Positions 62,001-64,000 of a DNA stretch of 64,000 bases are shown here, piece after piece. Source of the DNA: Gentiana macrophylla (Eukaryota > Streptophyta > Magnoliopsida > Gentianales > Gentianaceae); contig JAOBSW010000842.1 in assembly GCA_026214975.1 (NCBI GenBank), forward strand, positions 62,001 through 126,000. Direction: 5' to 3'. The position numbers and the translations under genes are program-made. Under the pieces are notes generated by a model. It did not search any database. It was given only the letters and a program-made list of their open reading frames with translations, and was not told where the DNA came from. How positions within the stretch are numbered: position 1 is the first letter of the stretch; every line of letters begins with the position of its first letter.

Positions 62001-63492
62001 ATGAAGAAAGTTGCCAAGGAAGAGAAAGCAGGGAAAAGGAAATCAAAGGCCTTACCCCTAGGTTTAATGGTCCAGACTCTGCTGAATCATCTGCAGAGTT
62101 CTCGATCTTGAACACGTAAACATAAATCGATCCAGATACAAGAAGGAGATTGATTATACAATTCTCGGACTTGATGATGATGAAGAGATTCTTTGGAGAG
62201 GCTATTGATGATGATAATGATGATGATGATGGTGATCTTTGGTGGTGAGCGAGTTCAACAAACTAAGAAAATATCTATTAAACTCTTTGCACCAAAGAAG
62301 TCTGCCATTAAGAGAAAGAAAGTGGAAATAAAAAGAAAACAACCGAGGCATCAAAACCTCAAAGAAAACAAGGAAGGAAACAGCACAGACTGCTGAGTCT
62401 GCTGAGGGTCAAGTGGAGGTTACTGACCCTGCTGTGGCTGCAAGAAGAACTGTTGTTGAAATTCTGAAAAAGCAACAGAAAGAAGATAGTAGAAAGAGAA
62501 AGTCTACTGGACATGATGATGATGATGATGAACCCCTATCCAAGAGGATGAAAGAGGTTGCCAAAAAGAAAAAGTATGGCAAAGGAAAAGAACTGAGAAT
62601 CTTGGAAAAACAAAAAGTCCAAGAAGAGGCATCAGTAGAAGAGGAAGAAGAGGCTGTTGAGGCTGAGCCCCTAACTATCATTCCACCAGTTGTAATCAGT
62701 GATTCCTCACCTGAAGAGGTTATCAAATCTACTGGAAGTGAACAGGTTGTTGTTGAGCAATCTGTTGAAGAATCACATCGATCTTTTGTGCGAACTCTTG
62801 TAGAAAATATTATTGGTGAATCCATCAAGTCGCACAGGTTGTTGTTGAGCAATGTTGAAGATTTACAACAATCTCATCGAACTCGAGCTCTTTGTAGTAT
62901 CAATGAAGAACCACAACAATCTCATCGAACTCTCTTTGTGGTAGTTGAAGAGGTGATTGAAGATTTGGTTGAAGACCCTGCAAGTTTGGCAATAGTTCAT
63001 AGGGAAGAGCAGTCTGCTGCTAACCCTGCTGATGAGCATGTAAGTCAGGGGGAACCAAGTGTGATACAGATGGAAGTAGTAGGTACAAATGTACAATCAC
63101 AGCAACCTGCTGACTTTCAAACATCTATAGAAGAGACCATGAGTCTGCTTGTTGGAACCTTTGGAGGTCAACAAGCTACTGGAGCTGCTCCCAGGAGATC
63201 TTTCATGCCCTTTGAAAGGCATGTGAAAGAGAGGAAGAAAACTGAAGGATATGTGGATCCCAAACTTCAGCAAATTGCTGATTATTTTCAATGGAAGTTT
63301 GGTTTCTACAAGAGACAAAAGCCAGCTGCTGAACCTATGACTGATTTTGAGGAATGGGCTTTTAACAAGTTGGGAGTAGAGAACTTGCTGGATCTGGTTG
63401 ATACCACCCTGCTGCAATCCAGACTGATGGATCTATTTGATGAGCAAGAAGGAGGAGAGGTATTAAGTTTAGGGATCAAGAGATGGAGATGA
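62001..63492 (+). pseudogene. Post-pol ORF2/env-like region, part 2
   Basis: After a degraded stretch, a 359-residue frame (62413-63492) begins with a highly charged, nuclear-localisation-like region (KRMKEVAKKKKYGKGKEL), then an acidic valine-rich stretch, then two near repeats containing QQSHRT (about 62871 and 62919). It ends with a folded-looking segment (PKLQQIADYFQWKFGFYKR). The earlier part has poly-aspartate codons (GATGATGAT) near 62170-62240. Probably one protein with part 1, now in pieces; function unknown. Confidence 0.55.
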
Positions 63493-63720
63493 TGATTCTT
63501 CCTCATCATCGACTCAGAAGGAGATTTCCCTCCGGACCGGGAGGAACCAGTGGGATTTGCATTGATAAATGAACCTCTGCACTGTGATCATCGATATCGT
63601 GGTAAGTCTGGCCGAGGCCAAGAGTGGAGAAATGGATGAGGATCTACAGGATCTCACCATGGATGATCTTGAAGCACCTCGATCAATGAAGGAATCACTT
63701 TGAGTCTTTGGTAATTTGGT

Positions 63721-64000
63721 GATGAACCAAGTACATTTCATGTTGTAGAGCCTGCTGCACAAAATGAAGATGAACAGAGTGAGGATTTGGATGGAGAAAT
63801 AGTTACTGATTTTAATGAACCTAGTGCCAGCTCAGAAGAGTCCATTGAATATCAAGATGGATTTGACATTGAAGGCACTCTTACTAAAACTGCCATCAAC
63901 CTGCACAAGATTGGTCATGCAGAAGGTTTTCAAGTTGATAATGAGGCTATATTCAATCCACAGAGAACTGAAGAGGAGGTACAGGTTGCTGGGATACAAA
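63721..64000 (+). pseudogene. Post-pol ORF2/env-like region, part 3 (cut by window end)
   Basis: Same frame as part 2. Bases 63493-63720 hold two stops and read poorly. From 63721 it is open to the end: EPSTFHVVEPAAQNEDEQSE, then acidic sequence with FDIEGTLTKTAINLHKIGHA. It continues beyond 64000. Confidence 0.5.

Larger units (their letters stand above)
53522..64000 (+). mobile_element. Ty1/Copia retrotransposon, SIRE/Maximus-like, truncated by window end
   Basis: Long 5' LTR, iMet-type primer site, then gag, protease, integrase, RT and RNase H in the Copia order, followed by a long extra ORF region after pol. A long LTR, a downstream env-like or ORF2 region, and RT/RNase H sequences such as [15 protein letters not shown] and LRQQLRDYGIE fit the SIRE/Maximus lineage. 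The left flank TATAT (53517-53521) should be the target duplication; the right copy and the 3' LTR are beyond 64000. Coding frames are broken at many places. Confidence 0.88.

Noticed and set aside
62409..63762. Long minus-strand ORFs opposite the post-pol ORF (S/T/V-rich)
   Set aside because: Mirror frames of a biased coding sequence rich in GAA, GTT and GAT codons; the plus-strand frame matches the element's gene order.

Overview
This window is plant nuclear DNA, probably from a eudicot, in a gene-free heterochromatic block. About 26 kb is one A/T-rich tandem satellite with units of mainly 49 and 51 bp. It has been opened by six transposable elements. I see no single-copy host gene, tRNA, rRNA or bacterial-type feature. 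All coding sequence belongs to transposons or to gene fragments captured by them. The species cannot be named from the sequence.

Layout: satellite 1-458; a non-autonomous LTR retroelement on the minus strand, 459-3336, TSD GTACA; satellite 3337-4199; a non-autonomous CACTA DNA transposon, 4200-8721, TSD TAC; satellite 8722-17701, carrying a higher-order repeat of about 2.0-2.4 kb; a Ty3/Gypsy chromovirus of the CRM type, 17702-25382, TSD ACAAC, with a scrambled 3' LTR; satellite 25383-29240; a second, older CRM-type chromovirus, 29241-36198, TSD AGTTT; satellite 36199-41954; a second CACTA element, 41955-47256, TSD ATA, with a captured bHLH exon; satellite 47257-53521; and a SIRE/Maximus-like Ty1/Copia element with a 1.7-kb LTR, starting at 53522 and running off the right end.

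In five cases both element ends and a matching target-site duplication can be read, and removing the element restores a normal satellite monomer. This fixes the element boundaries to the base. It also lets events be ordered: a tandem duplication of about 3 kb in the satellite came before the second CACTA insertion, which splits only one copy.

The most interesting reading is that this is a candidate centromeric or pericentromeric array. A short-monomer satellite with higher-order structure is invaded by CRM-clade chromoviruses, the lineage known for centromere-targeted integration. Each full monomer also carries a GGGTTTA heptamer (one plant telomere unit) and a TACAA/TTGTA dyad. That it is a centromere is inference; the satellite, the CRM-type proteins and the insertion structures are read directly. 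None of the autonomous elements is intact: the first CRM element has few lesions, the second has many, and the Copia element is broken throughout, partly in a pattern that may be technical.
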